64,000 bases of DNA from Acetofilamentum sp. (GTDB lineage: Bacteria; Hydrothermota; 32-111). Positions 16,605 to 26,386 of this stretch are shown one piece after another. The notes beneath the pieces are model-generated. The model made no database searches, was not told where the DNA came from, and saw nothing but the letters and a program-made list of their open reading frames with translations. The stretch's first letter is position 1. Every line of letters starts with the position of its first letter. The stretch spans positions 1 through 64,000 of the forward strand of contig DYMB01000005.1 in assembly GCA_020721805.1 (NCBI GenBank), read 5' to 3'. A program made the translations under genes and the position numbers.

Positions 16605-18151
16605 TGTTTTCACTCTTTAAAATCGTATTAAAAGAATATTTTAGAACAGATCCTTTTAAAAAATTTTTGCAGTTCATATTTTTCATCATTTCTCCCATCT
16701 ATCTATTTTTAACAATGACTTTTCAAAACCCATCGATGATCTATGAAAATGAATCCTTCTATTTTTCTGTGGGATATCTTCTAACCATATTGGTTTTTGC
16801 TTTTACCATAATTTATTTTAGTGAGACTGATGAGGAAATATTTTCCGATTTCCCATTAAATTATATTCCTTTAAAAAAATTTTTTCTGGTTTTAAATATT
16901 CTTGTTTTTCTTTTTATTTTACTCTCCATTTCTTTATATTTTACATTTTTCTTAGTTTCCTTTGCATTGTCAAAATTAACTGTTGATGGGAAAAGGATTT
17001 TCTCTTTTTTAGAAAGTTTAAATTTTTTTAAGCCGCTTCTTATAACTTTACCTGTAAACATTCTTTCCTCTATTTTATGGGGTTCCTTTATCGGTTTAGT
17101 TTTAAAAAAATTTTTTTCACTATTTGAAGAGAATTTGAAAAGAATGGTTAGATTTTTTACATATTTTTGTTTACTGATAATACTCAAGCCATATTTTTTA
17201 TCAATTTATTCTTTTATCGAGAAAAAAAATTATAATGATATCTTCATACTTCTTTCCCCATCAGGTTTATTTTCAACTACGATTGATATGGTTATTAAAA
17301 AAAGTTTTAACCTTTTTATTTTTATTCCGCTAACTATTTCAATTTTTATATTTTTTTTGATCAAAATTTTTCTCGATAGAGATTTTCCAGTTAAAGAGTT
17401 TTCATTCTCTTATTTTTCTGATGGAATGAAGAGTGGAGAAATAAAAAATATTCCACCAATTTGGAGGATAGTTTTTAAAAGGGTTTTTTCGCTTCCTTTA
17501 ACCATTTTCTTTTTATTATGGCTTCTTTTATTTTTGATGATCAGGATTTTTCCAGATAAAATCTATTTCCTTTCGTTAATGACGATTATTCTTTATATCT
17601 ATATTTTTTTATTCTTTGATAGAATTTTACCATCATCCGACGAAAATTATAGACATATTCTTGATATGATACCTGTTAAGAACGAGAAATTTGAGGGCGC
17701 TGTATATTTCTTTTACTATATATTTCTTGTATTACCATTATTTTTAAGTGGTAGTCTTTCCCTTTCTGTAAGCAATATATTTAAAAAGCTGCCAATACTC
17801 GATACGGTAGACTATAAAATTTTTCTATCACTCTATCCTCTATCTATGGCAGCGATTTTCCCTTTTATCTATTCTTTTTATCCAGATTTTCTTTCTGAGA
17901 ATATAAAAGGAAAAAAGATATCAAAGATAAGTTTATTTTTAATATTCTTTACTTCAAACTTTATTCTTTCGATTATCGTATCAATAATATCTATATACTA
18001 TTTTTCACCAGAATTCAGAATTCTTTTTAACAATCTTTTCTGGCATAAGGGATATATTGTAGGGAAAAGTATATTTTATTTTTTGTTTATATTCTCTATA
18101 ATTATCCATTTGAAAGCACTCTATAGAATCGTAAAATCTTTTAATGTTTGA
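16604..18151 (+). CDS. Large polytopic ABC permease partner
   Basis: 515 residues with about 12 hydrophobic helices, twice the size of a common ABC-2 permease, and rich in Phe, Ile and Leu. Two similar halves (helices around 20-225 and 285-505) are separated by a charged segment. It shares its first base with the last base of the ATPase gene, which makes it the membrane half of that transporter. I do not recognise a substrate family. Confidence 0.75.
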   Translation: MFSLFKIVLKEYFRTDPFKKFLQFIFFIISPIYLFLTMTFQNPSMIYENESFYFSVGYLLTILVFAFTIIYFSETDEEIFSDFPLNYIPLKKFFLVLNILVFLFILLSISLYFTFFLVSFALSKLTVDGKRIFSFLESLNFFKPLLITLPVNILSSILWGSFIGLVLKKFFSLFEENLKRMVRFFTYFCLLIILKPYFLSIYSFIEKKNYNDIFILLSPSGLFSTTIDMVIKKSFNLFIFIPLTISIFIFFLIKIFLDRDFPVKEFSFSYFSDGMKSGEIKNIPPIWRIVFKRVFSLPLTIFFLLWLLLFLMIRIFPDKIYFLSLMTIILYIYIFLFFDRILPSSDENYRHILDMIPVKNEKFEGAVYFFYYIFLVLPLFLSGSLSLSVSNIFKKLPILDTVDYKIFLSLYPLSMAAIFPFIYSFYPDFLSENIKGKKISKISLFLIFFTSNFILSIIVSIISIYYFSPEFRILFNNLFWHKGYIVGKSIFYFLFIFSIIIHLKALYRIVKSFNV

Positions 18152-18203
18152 TTTTTTCGAAGATTTACCTATAATTTATAATTATAAAAAAGGGGGATCA
18201 GTT

Positions 18204-18929
18204 ATGCTTTTAGGAGTGAACATAGATCATATCGCAACTTTAAGGGAAGCAAGAAAATCTTTTGAACCTGATATAATGACTGCCGCTATATTAGCACAAC
18301 TTGGAGGAGCGGATGGTATTACCGTTCATCTCCGTCAGGATAGAAGGCACATACAGGAACAGGATATTGTCGCTTTGAAGAATGGAATTTCTGTTCCCCT
18401 TAATGTGGAAATTGCGCTTGAAAAATCTACTGTTGAATTTATTAGAACCATAAAACCAGACAAGGTTTGCCTTGTTCCAGAAAATTTAAATGAGATCACA
18501 ACAGAAGGAGGATTAAATCTTTTATCCAAAAAAATCTTTGATAGAACAAAAGAGGTTGTTAGCCTTTTAAAATCAAGGAAAATAGAGATATCGATTTTTA
18601 TTGAACCCGATTTTAAAATGATAGATCTTGCTAAAACTCTTGGAGCCGATGCTGTTGAATTGAATACCAGAAAGTATTCAGAATGTGAGAATGTTGAAGA
18701 TATAGAAAAGGAGTTTAATAGGGTTGCGGATAGTGCCAATTATGCTCATTATAAGAAAAGAATTATCGTTAATGCTGGACATGGGTTGAATTATGAGAAT
18801 GTTTCACCAATTACGCAGATAGATGAAATTACCGAACTGAACATAGGTCATTCCATAGTAGCGAAATCCGTTGTTTATGGAATGGAAAAGGCAGTTAAAA
18901 TGATGAGGGATTTAATTGAAAAAGGTTAA
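18204..18929 (+). CDS. pdxJ: Pyridoxine 5'-phosphate synthase PdxJ
   Basis: 241 residues from the ATG at 18204, behind AAGGGGG; an open frame extends upstream to 18144 but lacks a ribosome site. LGVNIDHIATLREAR is the classic N-terminus; VHLRQDRRHIQ, VCLVPE and VNAGHGLNYENV contain conserved active-site residues. It condenses 1-deoxyxylulose 5-phosphate with 3-amino-2-oxopropyl phosphate to make pyridoxine 5'-phosphate. It may supply PLP for the aminotransferase further upstream, but this is only proximity. Confidence 0.96.
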   Translation: MLLGVNIDHIATLREARKSFEPDIMTAAILAQLGGADGITVHLRQDRRHIQEQDIVALKNGISVPLNVEIALEKSTVEFIRTIKPDKVCLVPENLNEITTEGGLNLLSKKIFDRTKEVVSLLKSRKIEISIFIEPDFKMIDLAKTLGADAVELNTRKYSECENVEDIEKEFNRVADSANYAHYKKRIIVNAGHGLNYENVSPITQIDEITELNIGHSIVAKSVVYGMEKAVKMMRDLIEKG

Positions 18930-20262
18930 AATATTTTTTTTAATTCTTATTTCCTTTACTATTTTTATATCCTGTAATAAAAAGGTTTCTGTTGGAGAGA
19001 AAAAAGGTTTAAAGGTAGAAAAAACTTTAGATTATTATTATCTTATAGTTTCCGATAAGGATATGGAAATCTATGATGAGAAGATAAAACTGAAAAAAGA
19101 ATATCCTTTTGATTTTAAAGTAAAAAAAGTGTTCGTTTACGGTGAAAAGATTTATATTCTTTCTGAAGAAAATAATCTATATCTATTTAACAGAAATCTT
19201 TTTTCGCCTAAATTCTCATTTGTTTTCAAAGAAAAACCAACGATCGATGAATTAGCATTAATTTCAAAAGGATTCTACTATATTTCAAAAAATTCCTTCA
19301 TTTTTAAAGATAAGAACAGAGAAGTCAAAGTGGTTTCTATAGATACCTCCTTTTTAAATTTATGGAAAAATCCGTTTCATAATTTTGTATACCTTCTTGA
19401 TGAGAGGGGGTTCCTCTATTCTATAGATATTGTAAGAAAGATTCTTGTTAGAAGACTTTATATAGGTAATATAAAGGATCTAAAATTTTCAAAATATGGC
19501 ACAAGGTTGATCATCGTTGTAGAAAATGCTCTTTATGTGGTTGATTATGAATCTTTAAACATTATAGATCGGAAAGAGGATGTTTTTACCAATGCGATGA
19601 CATTTCAAACTAATCCTCTGTTTTATCTGTATTCTTCATATGATGGCAGACTTTTGATATTCGATGGTTTGAAATACTCACAACTGGAAAAAATAAATGT
19701 AAAGGATAAAAAATCGATTTTAAACACTTTTCAGGATTCCCTGCTGTTAATATGTTCATCCAATGGGAAAGTGGACATATTTAAAAATGATAGAAGATTA
19801 AAAGAGGTGAATCTGAAAAATAAAGTGACAGGGGAACTTTTCTATGTTAACGATTCGAAGATATTTTTAAAATCCTCTGATGAAATTTTAATTTACGATA
19901 TGTTAAAGGATAGTCTTAAAAGTTTTAAATATCCTAAGAGTATAAAATATTTTGAAATATTTTTAAAAGATACATCTTCACAAAATGAAAAAATCGATAC
20001 CATAAAGAATGATTATTATACCATACAGATCTTCTCGCTTACAAATGAAGTTGCACTCTCGGGTGAAATTGAAAGGTTGAAAGAGAAAAATCCTTTAGAT
20101 ACTCTTTTTGTTACAGATACAATAATTCTGGATAAAAAAATTTTCAGAATTTTTTTAGGAATTTACTCCTCTTTCGATCAGGCTGAAATAAAGAGAGACG
20201 AACTTATTAAAAAAGGTTATGGAAGAGATATTCTCATAAGAAAAATTAAAATAAATGATTGA
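18916..20262 (+). CDS. Lipoprotein with propeller-like repeats and C-terminal SPOR domain
   Basis: 448 residues starting at a TTG 14 bp inside pdxJ, with GAGGGA upstream. The lipobox FISC is at about residues 17-20. The centre has repeated strand pairs (ILSEENNLYLFNRN, LLDERGFLYSIDIV, LYSSYDGRLLIFDG) like a beta-propeller. The last 80 residues (YYTIQIFSLTNEVAL, FRIFLGIYSSFDQAE) look like a SPOR peptidoglycan-binding domain. It would be a cell-envelope protein that may bind denuded septal peptidoglycan; function inferred from domains only. Confidence 0.65.
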   Translation: MKKVKIFFLILISFTIFISCNKKVSVGEKKGLKVEKTLDYYYLIVSDKDMEIYDEKIKLKKEYPFDFKVKKVFVYGEKIYILSEENNLYLFNRNLFSPKFSFVFKEKPTIDELALISKGFYYISKNSFIFKDKNREVKVVSIDTSFLNLWKNPFHNFVYLLDERGFLYSIDIVRKILVRRLYIGNIKDLKFSKYGTRLIIVVENALYVVDYESLNIIDRKEDVFTNAMTFQTNPLFYLYSSYDGRLLIFDGLKYSQLEKINVKDKKSILNTFQDSLLLICSSNGKVDIFKNDRRLKEVNLKNKVTGELFYVNDSKIFLKSSDEILIYDMLKDSLKSFKYPKSIKYFEIFLKDTSSQNEKIDTIKNDYYTIQIFSLTNEVALSGEIERLKEKNPLDTLFVTDTIILDKKIFRIFLGIYSSFDQAEIKRDELIKKGYGRDILIRKIKIND

Positions 20263-21493
20263 ACCTAAACTTTTTAAGACCCTTTATAATCTTGAACATA
20301 AACCGATAAAGACCTATAAATATGATCTGTATCTATATAAAAAGTTCTTAAAGTTATTTTCATCACCTCAGAAAGATATTGGGAAAATAATACATATCGC
20401 CGGAACAAACGGAAAGGGAAGTGTTGCAGGTTTAATTTCTCAGATACTTATAGATTCTGGATACAGGGTTGGAACATATACCTCCCCACATATAAAATAT
20501 GTGAACGAAAGAATTAGAATAAACAACAGGATGATATCAGATTTTCTTTTTAAAAAATATGAAAGTTTAATATATGAAAAAATAAAAGATAAAGGTAAAA
20601 ATTATAGAACCTTTTTTGAAGCCATAACGACTCTCGCATTTCTATTTTTTAAAGATAAAAGAGTAGATTTTTCAGTGATCGAAACTGGACTTGGCGGATT
20701 ACTCGACTCTACGAATGTTGTTGATAGTTCAATTTCAGTTATAACAAAAATTGATTATGATCACACTCATATTTTTGGAAAAAGTTTAAAGGAAATTTCT
20801 TATCAAAAGGCTGGAATAATAAAAAAGAATTCGGTATGTTTTACTTTCGATCAAAAAAAAGATGTTATAGAAGTTTTGAAGAATGTCGCCAAAAAGCAAA
20901 ACAGTGAACTTTTTATAGTTGATATAAAAAAGTTTAAAATGATGAAAAATGGTTTTGAATATAAAAAAGAGTTTTATAGATTCAATCTTTTATATAGGTA
21001 TCAAATTGAAAATGCGATACTCGCGATAGAAGTTTCAAAGTTTTTGAATTTAAAAGATAGAAATATAAAACAGGGTATCGAAAACTTCAAAATAGAAGGT
21101 AGGCTTGAAATTGTGAAGAAAAGACCAACCATCATAATTGATGGTAGTCATAATCCTTCTGCCATAGAAACAACCCTGATCGAGATAAAAAGAGTTTATC
21201 CGAAAAATTTTCTAACCACGATATCAATATTTATGTCGGACAAGAATTATTTAAAATCTATAGAGATTTTAAAAAAATATTCCTCAAAAGTGATACTTAC
21301 CCAGATAGATTTTTTTAGATGTGCCAGGATAAACGATTATGATAAAATTGAGGGTATAAAAAAGTATAAAAGTATAGAAGAGATTTTTAGAATGGAAAAG
21401 TTTGATAAAAATGATGTTATAATTTTTATCGGTTCATTCTATTTTATAGATAAAGTTAAAAATTTTGTGAAAAAATTTTTTTTAAAAAAATGA
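20255..21493 (+). CDS. folC: Folylpolyglutamate / dihydrofolate synthase
   Basis: 412 residues. The P-loop IHIAGTNGKGSVAGL near 43-57, SPHIKYVNERIRIN, the Mur-ligase-like ETGLGGLLDSTNVV, the KAGIIKKN loop and IIDGSHNP are all typical. It adds glutamate to folate and, in many bacteria, also to dihydropteroate. It overlaps the lipoprotein gene by 8 bp and the next gene by 4 bp. Confidence 0.93.
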   Translation: MIEPKLFKTLYNLEHKPIKTYKYDLYLYKKFLKLFSSPQKDIGKIIHIAGTNGKGSVAGLISQILIDSGYRVGTYTSPHIKYVNERIRINNRMISDFLFKKYESLIYEKIKDKGKNYRTFFEAITTLAFLFFKDKRVDFSVIETGLGGLLDSTNVVDSSISVITKIDYDHTHIFGKSLKEISYQKAGIIKKNSVCFTFDQKKDVIEVLKNVAKKQNSELFIVDIKKFKMMKNGFEYKKEFYRFNLLYRYQIENAILAIEVSKFLNLKDRNIKQGIENFKIEGRLEIVKKRPTIIIDGSHNPSAIETTLIEIKRVYPKNFLTTISIFMSDKNYLKSIEILKKYSSKVILTQIDFFRCARINDYDKIEGIKKYKSIEEIFRMEKFDKNDVIIFIGSFYFIDKVKNFVKKFFLKK

Positions 21494-22557
21494 AAAAAAA
21501 CAAATTTTTATTTTTAAACTCATTTCTTCTCTTTTTTTTAATAATCTCCTGTACAACTAATTTTCCAAAGAATGATCTGTTTAAAGAATATTTATATCTT
21601 AAAAAATATGAAAATTTTTCAAACACTTTTATAAATGAAAATCTTCAAAAAGATATTCATCTTGTAATGAAAAACCATAAGGTTCCCTATGGTGTTGTTA
21701 TAATTTCCGATGTAAAGGATGGAAGAATAGTGGCTATCGACGAATATTCACAAAGAGGATATAATTATGGGAAATACATCAACAAACCTCTTCAGGCTGC
21801 AAGTATTTTTAAACTGATCACATTCTATGCTGCTTTATCTTCTAACATATACAATTCAAAAGATTCTATAAAATATTATGATAGAATGTACTCTGAACTA
21901 CGCAATTATCTTGAAAAAAGAAATAAAACCAGATTCTATAACAAAACCAGCATAAAAAATGCTATGGCTTTATCAAATAATGCCGCTTTTGCTGAAATAT
22001 CCTTAAAAATTAAAAAAGAAAATATAATCAAGTCTGCTGAAAGATTCTTTTTCAACAGAACCAATATAAGAGGTATAGAAACAGGTTATATAGATTTTCC
22101 CGAAGATTCTTTGAAACTTATAAAACTCGCTTCAGGACTGGATGATTCGTATATGTCGCCATTACATGCACTTTTGATAACTATGATTATTGGAAACGAG
22201 GGAAAACTCTGTTTACCGATGATAAATAAAAATGATACGAAAAAGGTTCTCGACATAATAGATAAAAAAATGGCAAAGGAAATGTTAAACTCGATCTCCT
22301 TAACAACGAGATTGGGGACTTCAAGAAAAACATTTTCAAAGGATTTGAACATAGCATCGAAAACTTATGCAAAAACAGGGTCCATTTATGCTACCGATCC
22401 AGATGGATATTACAACTGGTTTGTTGGTGTATATGATGGGGAAAAGAGCCGCTATGCGATAGTGGTTTTAACAGTCAATGATCCAGAATGGTCTGTTAAA
22501 GCGAATTATATTGCCTTCAGATCCATAGAACTATTAAATAAATATGAAGAGAATTGA
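21490..22557 (+). CDS. Short penicillin-binding transpeptidase lipoprotein
   Basis: 355 residues. A signal segment ends in the lipobox IISC (Cys21). The serine-acyl motifs are complete: SIFK with Ser105 and Lys108, SNN at 162-164 and KTG at 295-297. There is no dimerisation (pedestal) domain, so it is far shorter than class B PBPs; a carboxypeptidase, a small transpeptidase or a beta-lactamase-like hydrolase are all possible. Lipid anchoring of such an enzyme is less common. It sits in a coupled run between folC and the RqcH-like gene. Confidence 0.75.
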   Translation: MKKNKFLFLNSFLLFFLIISCTTNFPKNDLFKEYLYLKKYENFSNTFINENLQKDIHLVMKNHKVPYGVVIISDVKDGRIVAIDEYSQRGYNYGKYINKPLQAASIFKLITFYAALSSNIYNSKDSIKYYDRMYSELRNYLEKRNKTRFYNKTSIKNAMALSNNAAFAEISLKIKKENIIKSAERFFFNRTNIRGIETGYIDFPEDSLKLIKLASGLDDSYMSPLHALLITMIIGNEGKLCLPMINKNDTKKVLDIIDKKMAKEMLNSISLTTRLGTSRKTFSKDLNIASKTYAKTGSIYATDPDGYYNWFVGVYDGEKSRYAIVVLTVNDPEWSVKANYIAFRSIELLNKYEEN

Positions 22558-23989
22558 TTTCTTTTCCACAAATATAAAAAAGATAGTTAAAGAAGAATTT
22601 AGCCAAATTCTTCCATCCAGAGTTGAAAAAATATTTTTTGAAAAGTTTTTAAATGAAAGATTTCTTGTGATGGAAACTGAAAATTTTTCCATCACTTTTT
22701 TGTGCAACACTAACAATCCACTATTTTTTAAAGGGAAGATTGAAGGGCAAAAAGTGAATGTAAACTTCTGTGATTCTTTGAAACATTATTTTAAAGGGAT
22801 AAAGTTAAAAGAGATAACCCAGTATGGTTTTGAGAGAATTCTTTTTTTTGAGTTTTCAAACAAAAAAAAGATTCTTGTGATTTTTATTCCTTCAAAATTC
22901 AATATTCTAATACTTGATGAGGATTATACCATTTTGAATCTATACTCTTTCAAAAAAAATAAAGATGGTCAACTTATTTACAAAATAGGTGATATTTTTA
23001 GTTTACCGGAGTTGAAGGAGGATGAGTTTTTTTATCTGGACTTGGCAACTAAAAATTTTTTAAAAGAAAAAAATCTTTCTTTAAATGAGTTGATGGGAAT
23101 GGAACATTCCCTTTATGAAACGAATTCAAAATATGTTATTACTCCTTTTGAACTCAAAGATGCGGTTTTTATAAAAAAAGATTCTTCTCTTTCTAACCTT
23201 ATAAAAGAATATTTAAAAGTTGAGAAAGAAAGAAACGAGGGGGAACGGAAAAGAAAAATTCAAGAAAAATTGGATAGAGAATTATCAATATTAAAAAGGG
23301 AAATCGAAAAGATCGACGAGAAAAGAATTTTATCTGAAATAGAAGAACAAAAGAAAATCATTTTGTTTTTAGAAGAAAGAAAAGAAAATATAGGTGAAAA
23401 AAAATTTATAAAAATAGACGATGATCATAAGAAAGGGGAAATCGAAATTGTTATCGATAAAAATCTTTATAATACCATAAACAAATTTTATAATAAAATA
23501 AAGGATTTGAAAAAAGAATATGAATCCGTTAAAGTGTTGAAAGAAAAATTGCAAAGAAAGATTAACGAACTTGAAATTAAAAGGAAAATGGAATACACGA
23601 TATTTTTGCCAGATGTTGACCAAAAGGATAAAAAAAAGATAGGAAGAAGATTTTTTTCACCAAAAGGATTTCTGGTTGTTTGTGGAAGAAATGCGATGGA
23701 GAATGAGAAAATTACTTTTGAACTTGCAACGAAAAATGATTTATTTTTTCATGCAAGGGAGGCAAAAGGTGCACATGTTATATTAAAAAAAGATGGTAAA
23801 GAACCATCCATTGAGGATATATATTATGCTGCATCTATTGCTGCCTACAATTCAAAAGGTAAACATTCAAAAATGGTTTCTGTATCCTATACTGAAAGAA
23901 GGTATGTTATAAAAAGAAAAAAATCTCCACCCGGTGAAGTTATTCTAACAAAAGAAAAAGTTATTTTTGTTGAACCGAAAGAAAGATGA
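22544..23989 (+). CDS. rqcH: RqcH-like NFACT-family protein
   Basis: 481 residues, shorter than the usual 550-570. A divergent NFACT-N domain is followed by a long coiled coil (about 215-350) and NFACT-R (KNDLFFHAREAKGAHVILKK, SKMVSVSYTERRYV, PPGEVILTKE). RqcH binds split 50S subunits with stalled peptidyl-tRNA and directs Ala tailing. The position of the Asp-Arg pair needed for tailing (GNDRRIEL in S. aureus) seems to read GFERILFF here, that is Glu-Arg. Last gene of the run; a new promoter starts right after it. Confidence 0.82.
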   Translation: MKRIDFFSTNIKKIVKEEFSQILPSRVEKIFFEKFLNERFLVMETENFSITFLCNTNNPLFFKGKIEGQKVNVNFCDSLKHYFKGIKLKEITQYGFERILFFEFSNKKKILVIFIPSKFNILILDEDYTILNLYSFKKNKDGQLIYKIGDIFSLPELKEDEFFYLDLATKNFLKEKNLSLNELMGMEHSLYETNSKYVITPFELKDAVFIKKDSSLSNLIKEYLKVEKERNEGERKRKIQEKLDRELSILKREIEKIDEKRILSEIEEQKKIILFLEERKENIGEKKFIKIDDDHKKGEIEIVIDKNLYNTINKFYNKIKDLKKEYESVKVLKEKLQRKINELEIKRKMEYTIFLPDVDQKDKKKIGRRFFSPKGFLVVCGRNAMENEKITFELATKNDLFFHAREAKGAHVILKKDGKEPSIEDIYYAASIAAYNSKGKHSKMVSVSYTERRYVIKRKKSPPGEVILTKEKVIFVEPKER

Positions 23990-24018
23990 TTGAAATGATC
24001 GCGTATATAGATTAAAAT
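23990..24018 (+). promoter_or_regulatory. Promoter of the iorA-iorB unit
   Basis: TTGAAA (23990-23995), 17-bp spacer, TAAAAT (24013-24018). The leader is about 15-22 nt and contains CGGAGG before the ATG at 24041. Confidence 0.65.
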
Positions 24019-24040
24019 TTAAAGAAATACGGAGGTTTAT

Positions 24041-25786
24041 ATGAAAGAGTTACTTTCAGGGAATGAGGCTGTTGCCAGAGGTGCATTCGAAGGAGGTGTT
24101 CATTTTGCGTGCGCCTATCCAGGCACACCTTCAACGGAAATTTTAGAAAATATGTCAAAATATATAGAGGTTAAATCTCAATGGTCCGTTAATGAAAAAA
24201 CAGCACTTGAAACTGCACTTGGAGCGAGTTTTGGTGGTATGAGGGCTCTCGTTGCGATGAAACATGTTGGATTGAATGTTGCATCGGATCCTTTGTTTTC
24301 CGCAGGTTATATTGGGGCGAAGGGTGGACTTGTCATCGTTAGTGCCGATGATCCCGGAATGCATTCTTCACAAAATGAACAGGACAATAGAAATTATGCA
24401 AGAGCTGCAAAGATTCCCATGCTTGAACCATCCGATTCACAGGAGGCTAAAGAGTTTACAAAGATCGCTTTTGCCATAAGTGAGGAGTTTGATACACCTG
24501 TTCTTTTAAGATTAACCACAAGAATATCCCATTCAAAATCTATAGTTGAACTTAAAGAAAGAGAGATGGTACCTATAAAAGGTTATGAAAAGGACATAAA
24601 AAAGAATCTTATTCTTCCAGCACATGCAAGATTGTTGCACAAAAAGGTTGAGGAGAGATTTAAAAAATTAAAAGAACTCTCAAACGATTTTAAATATAAC
24701 TATATAGAATATAATGATAAAAAGGTTGGAATAATAACCTCAGGGATTTCATATCAGTATGCTAAAGAGGCTATGCCTGATGCTTCTTTTCTAAAAATAT
24801 CTTTAACCTGGCCACTACCCGATCTTCTTATAAAAGAATTTGCAAAAAATGTTGATGTTATATATATTGTTGAAGAAAACGACCCATTTCTTGAAACTGA
24901 AATTAAGAGTATGGGAATCGATGTTACAGGTAAAGAACTGATACCTATCGTTGGAGAGTTGAACCCATATATAGTGAAAGTTTCACTTGGTGTTCTAAAA
25001 CCGTATACTCCCAAAAACATTGAAGTGAAAGCACCACCAAGACCACCAGCGCTATGTCCTGGATGTCCACACACATCTGTTTTTTATGTTATAAACAAAA
25101 ATAGATTGATCGCAACAGGTGATATCGGATGTTATACTCTTGGTGCTCTACCTCCACTCAACGCTATGGATACATGTGTTGATATGGGAGCATCAATTAC
25201 TAACGCTATCGGTCTTGAATATGCTTTAAAGAAGAATGATGATAAAAGAAAAATTGTGGCTGTTATAGGTGATTCAACTTTTTATCATTCTGGAATAACA
25301 GGTTTGATAGATATGATATACAATGGTTCGAAAGCAACCGTGATCATTCTTGATAATTCCATAACAGCGATGACTGGACATCAGGATAATCCAGGAACAG
25401 GAAAAACATTGATGGGAGAAGAGACTCAAAAAGTTGATATAGAAAATGTTGTTAAAGGTCTTGGAGTAAAAAATGTAAAAGTTGTTGATACATACGATCT
25501 TGAAGAGGTTGATAGAACCATAAAAGAAGAATCTAAAAAAGATGAACTTTCCGTAATAATCGCCAGAAGACCTTGTATGCTTATTCCAGAGATGAAAAAA
25601 AAGAAATTTGATAAATATCAGGTGGATGAAACAAAATGCACTGGATGTCAGATGTGTGTAAAACTCGGTTGTCCAGCAATATCCTTTGATAAAACCGAAA
25701 AAAAAGCAAAAATAGATTATGATCTATGTGTTGGATGCTCACTCTGTTTTCAGGTATGTAAATTTAACGCTATAAATAAAATTTAA
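24041..25786 (+). CDS. iorA: Indolepyruvate:ferredoxin oxidoreductase, alpha subunit
   Basis: 581 residues. The N-terminal pyrimidine-binding domain has AYPGTPSTEIL, and the TPP domain has CPGCPHTSVFYVI, IGCYTLGALPPL and VIGDSTFYHSG. The C-terminus carries two 4Fe-4S clusters, CTGCQMCVKLGCP and CVGCSLCFQVCKF. The complex oxidatively decarboxylates aryl pyruvates made from aromatic amino acids to aryl acetyl-CoA with ferredoxin as acceptor. This fits an anaerobic peptide or amino-acid fermenter, in line with the secreted peptidases nearby. Confidence 0.96.
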   Translation: MKELLSGNEAVARGAFEGGVHFACAYPGTPSTEILENMSKYIEVKSQWSVNEKTALETALGASFGGMRALVAMKHVGLNVASDPLFSAGYIGAKGGLVIVSADDPGMHSSQNEQDNRNYARAAKIPMLEPSDSQEAKEFTKIAFAISEEFDTPVLLRLTTRISHSKSIVELKEREMVPIKGYEKDIKKNLILPAHARLLHKKVEERFKKLKELSNDFKYNYIEYNDKKVGIITSGISYQYAKEAMPDASFLKISLTWPLPDLLIKEFAKNVDVIYIVEENDPFLETEIKSMGIDVTGKELIPIVGELNPYIVKVSLGVLKPYTPKNIEVKAPPRPPALCPGCPHTSVFYVINKNRLIATGDIGCYTLGALPPLNAMDTCVDMGASITNAIGLEYALKKNDDKRKIVAVIGDSTFYHSGITGLIDMIYNGSKATVIILDNSITAMTGHQDNPGTGKTLMGEETQKVDIENVVKGLGVKNVKVVDTYDLEEVDRTIKEESKKDELSVIIARRPCMLIPEMKKKKFDKYQVDETKCTGCQMCVKLGCPAISFDKTEKKAKIDYDLCVGCSLCFQVCKFNAINKI

Positions 25787-25796
25787 GGAGATAACT

Positions 25797-26375
25797 ATGG
25801 ATACCATAAAAATAATAATCGCTGGAGTCGGTGGACAGGGGATAATTCTTGCATCAGACCTTCTTTCGGATGCCGCCATGAACGCTGGATATGATGTAAA
25901 AAAATCTGAAGTGCATGGTATGAGTCAAAGAGGTGGGGATGTTGTCAGCCATATTGTGATTGGAAAAAAAGTTTATTCTCCACTCATATCCTTCAACGAG
26001 GCGGATTTTATCGTTTCTTTTGAAAAGATAGAGGCTCTTAGAAACATTGATTATATTAAGGATGATGGAACTATGATAATAAATAATATGCAAATACTCC
26101 CACTTCCCGTTGCATCGGGATCGATGGATTACCCAAAAAATTCAATAGAAGAGATAAAGAAAATTGTTAAAAAAACTTTTATTATAAATGCTGAAGAAGA
26201 GGCAAAAAAATTGGGGAACATAAAAGTTATGAATATAGTGATACTCGGTTTTCTTTCCAAACACATTAAGGTGATAGAAAGAAAGTATTGGGATAAAACA
26301 TTAAAAGAGAAACTTCCCCAAAAGATTTTTGATATAAATTATAAGGCTTTCGAGAAAGGATATACCTTAGAATAG
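25797..26375 (+). CDS. iorB: Indolepyruvate:ferredoxin oxidoreductase, beta subunit
   Basis: 192 residues with AGVGGQGIILASDLL at the N-terminus and KSEVHGMSQRGGDVVSHI, the gamma-type domain of 2-oxoacid oxidoreductases. It pairs with IorA; AAGGAG lies 10 bp after the iorA stop. Confidence 0.95.
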   Translation: MDTIKIIIAGVGGQGIILASDLLSDAAMNAGYDVKKSEVHGMSQRGGDVVSHIVIGKKVYSPLISFNEADFIVSFEKIEALRNIDYIKDDGTMIINNMQILPLPVASGSMDYPKNSIEEIKKIVKKTFIINAEEEAKKLGNIKVMNIVILGFLSKHIKVIERKYWDKTLKEKLPQKIFDINYKAFEKGYTLE

Positions 26376-26386
26376 GTTAAAAGATA

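Noticed and set aside
18144-18203. Upstream extension of pdxJ
   Set aside because: PdxJ normally begins close to LGVNIDHIATLR and AAGGGGG sits right before the ATG at 18204.
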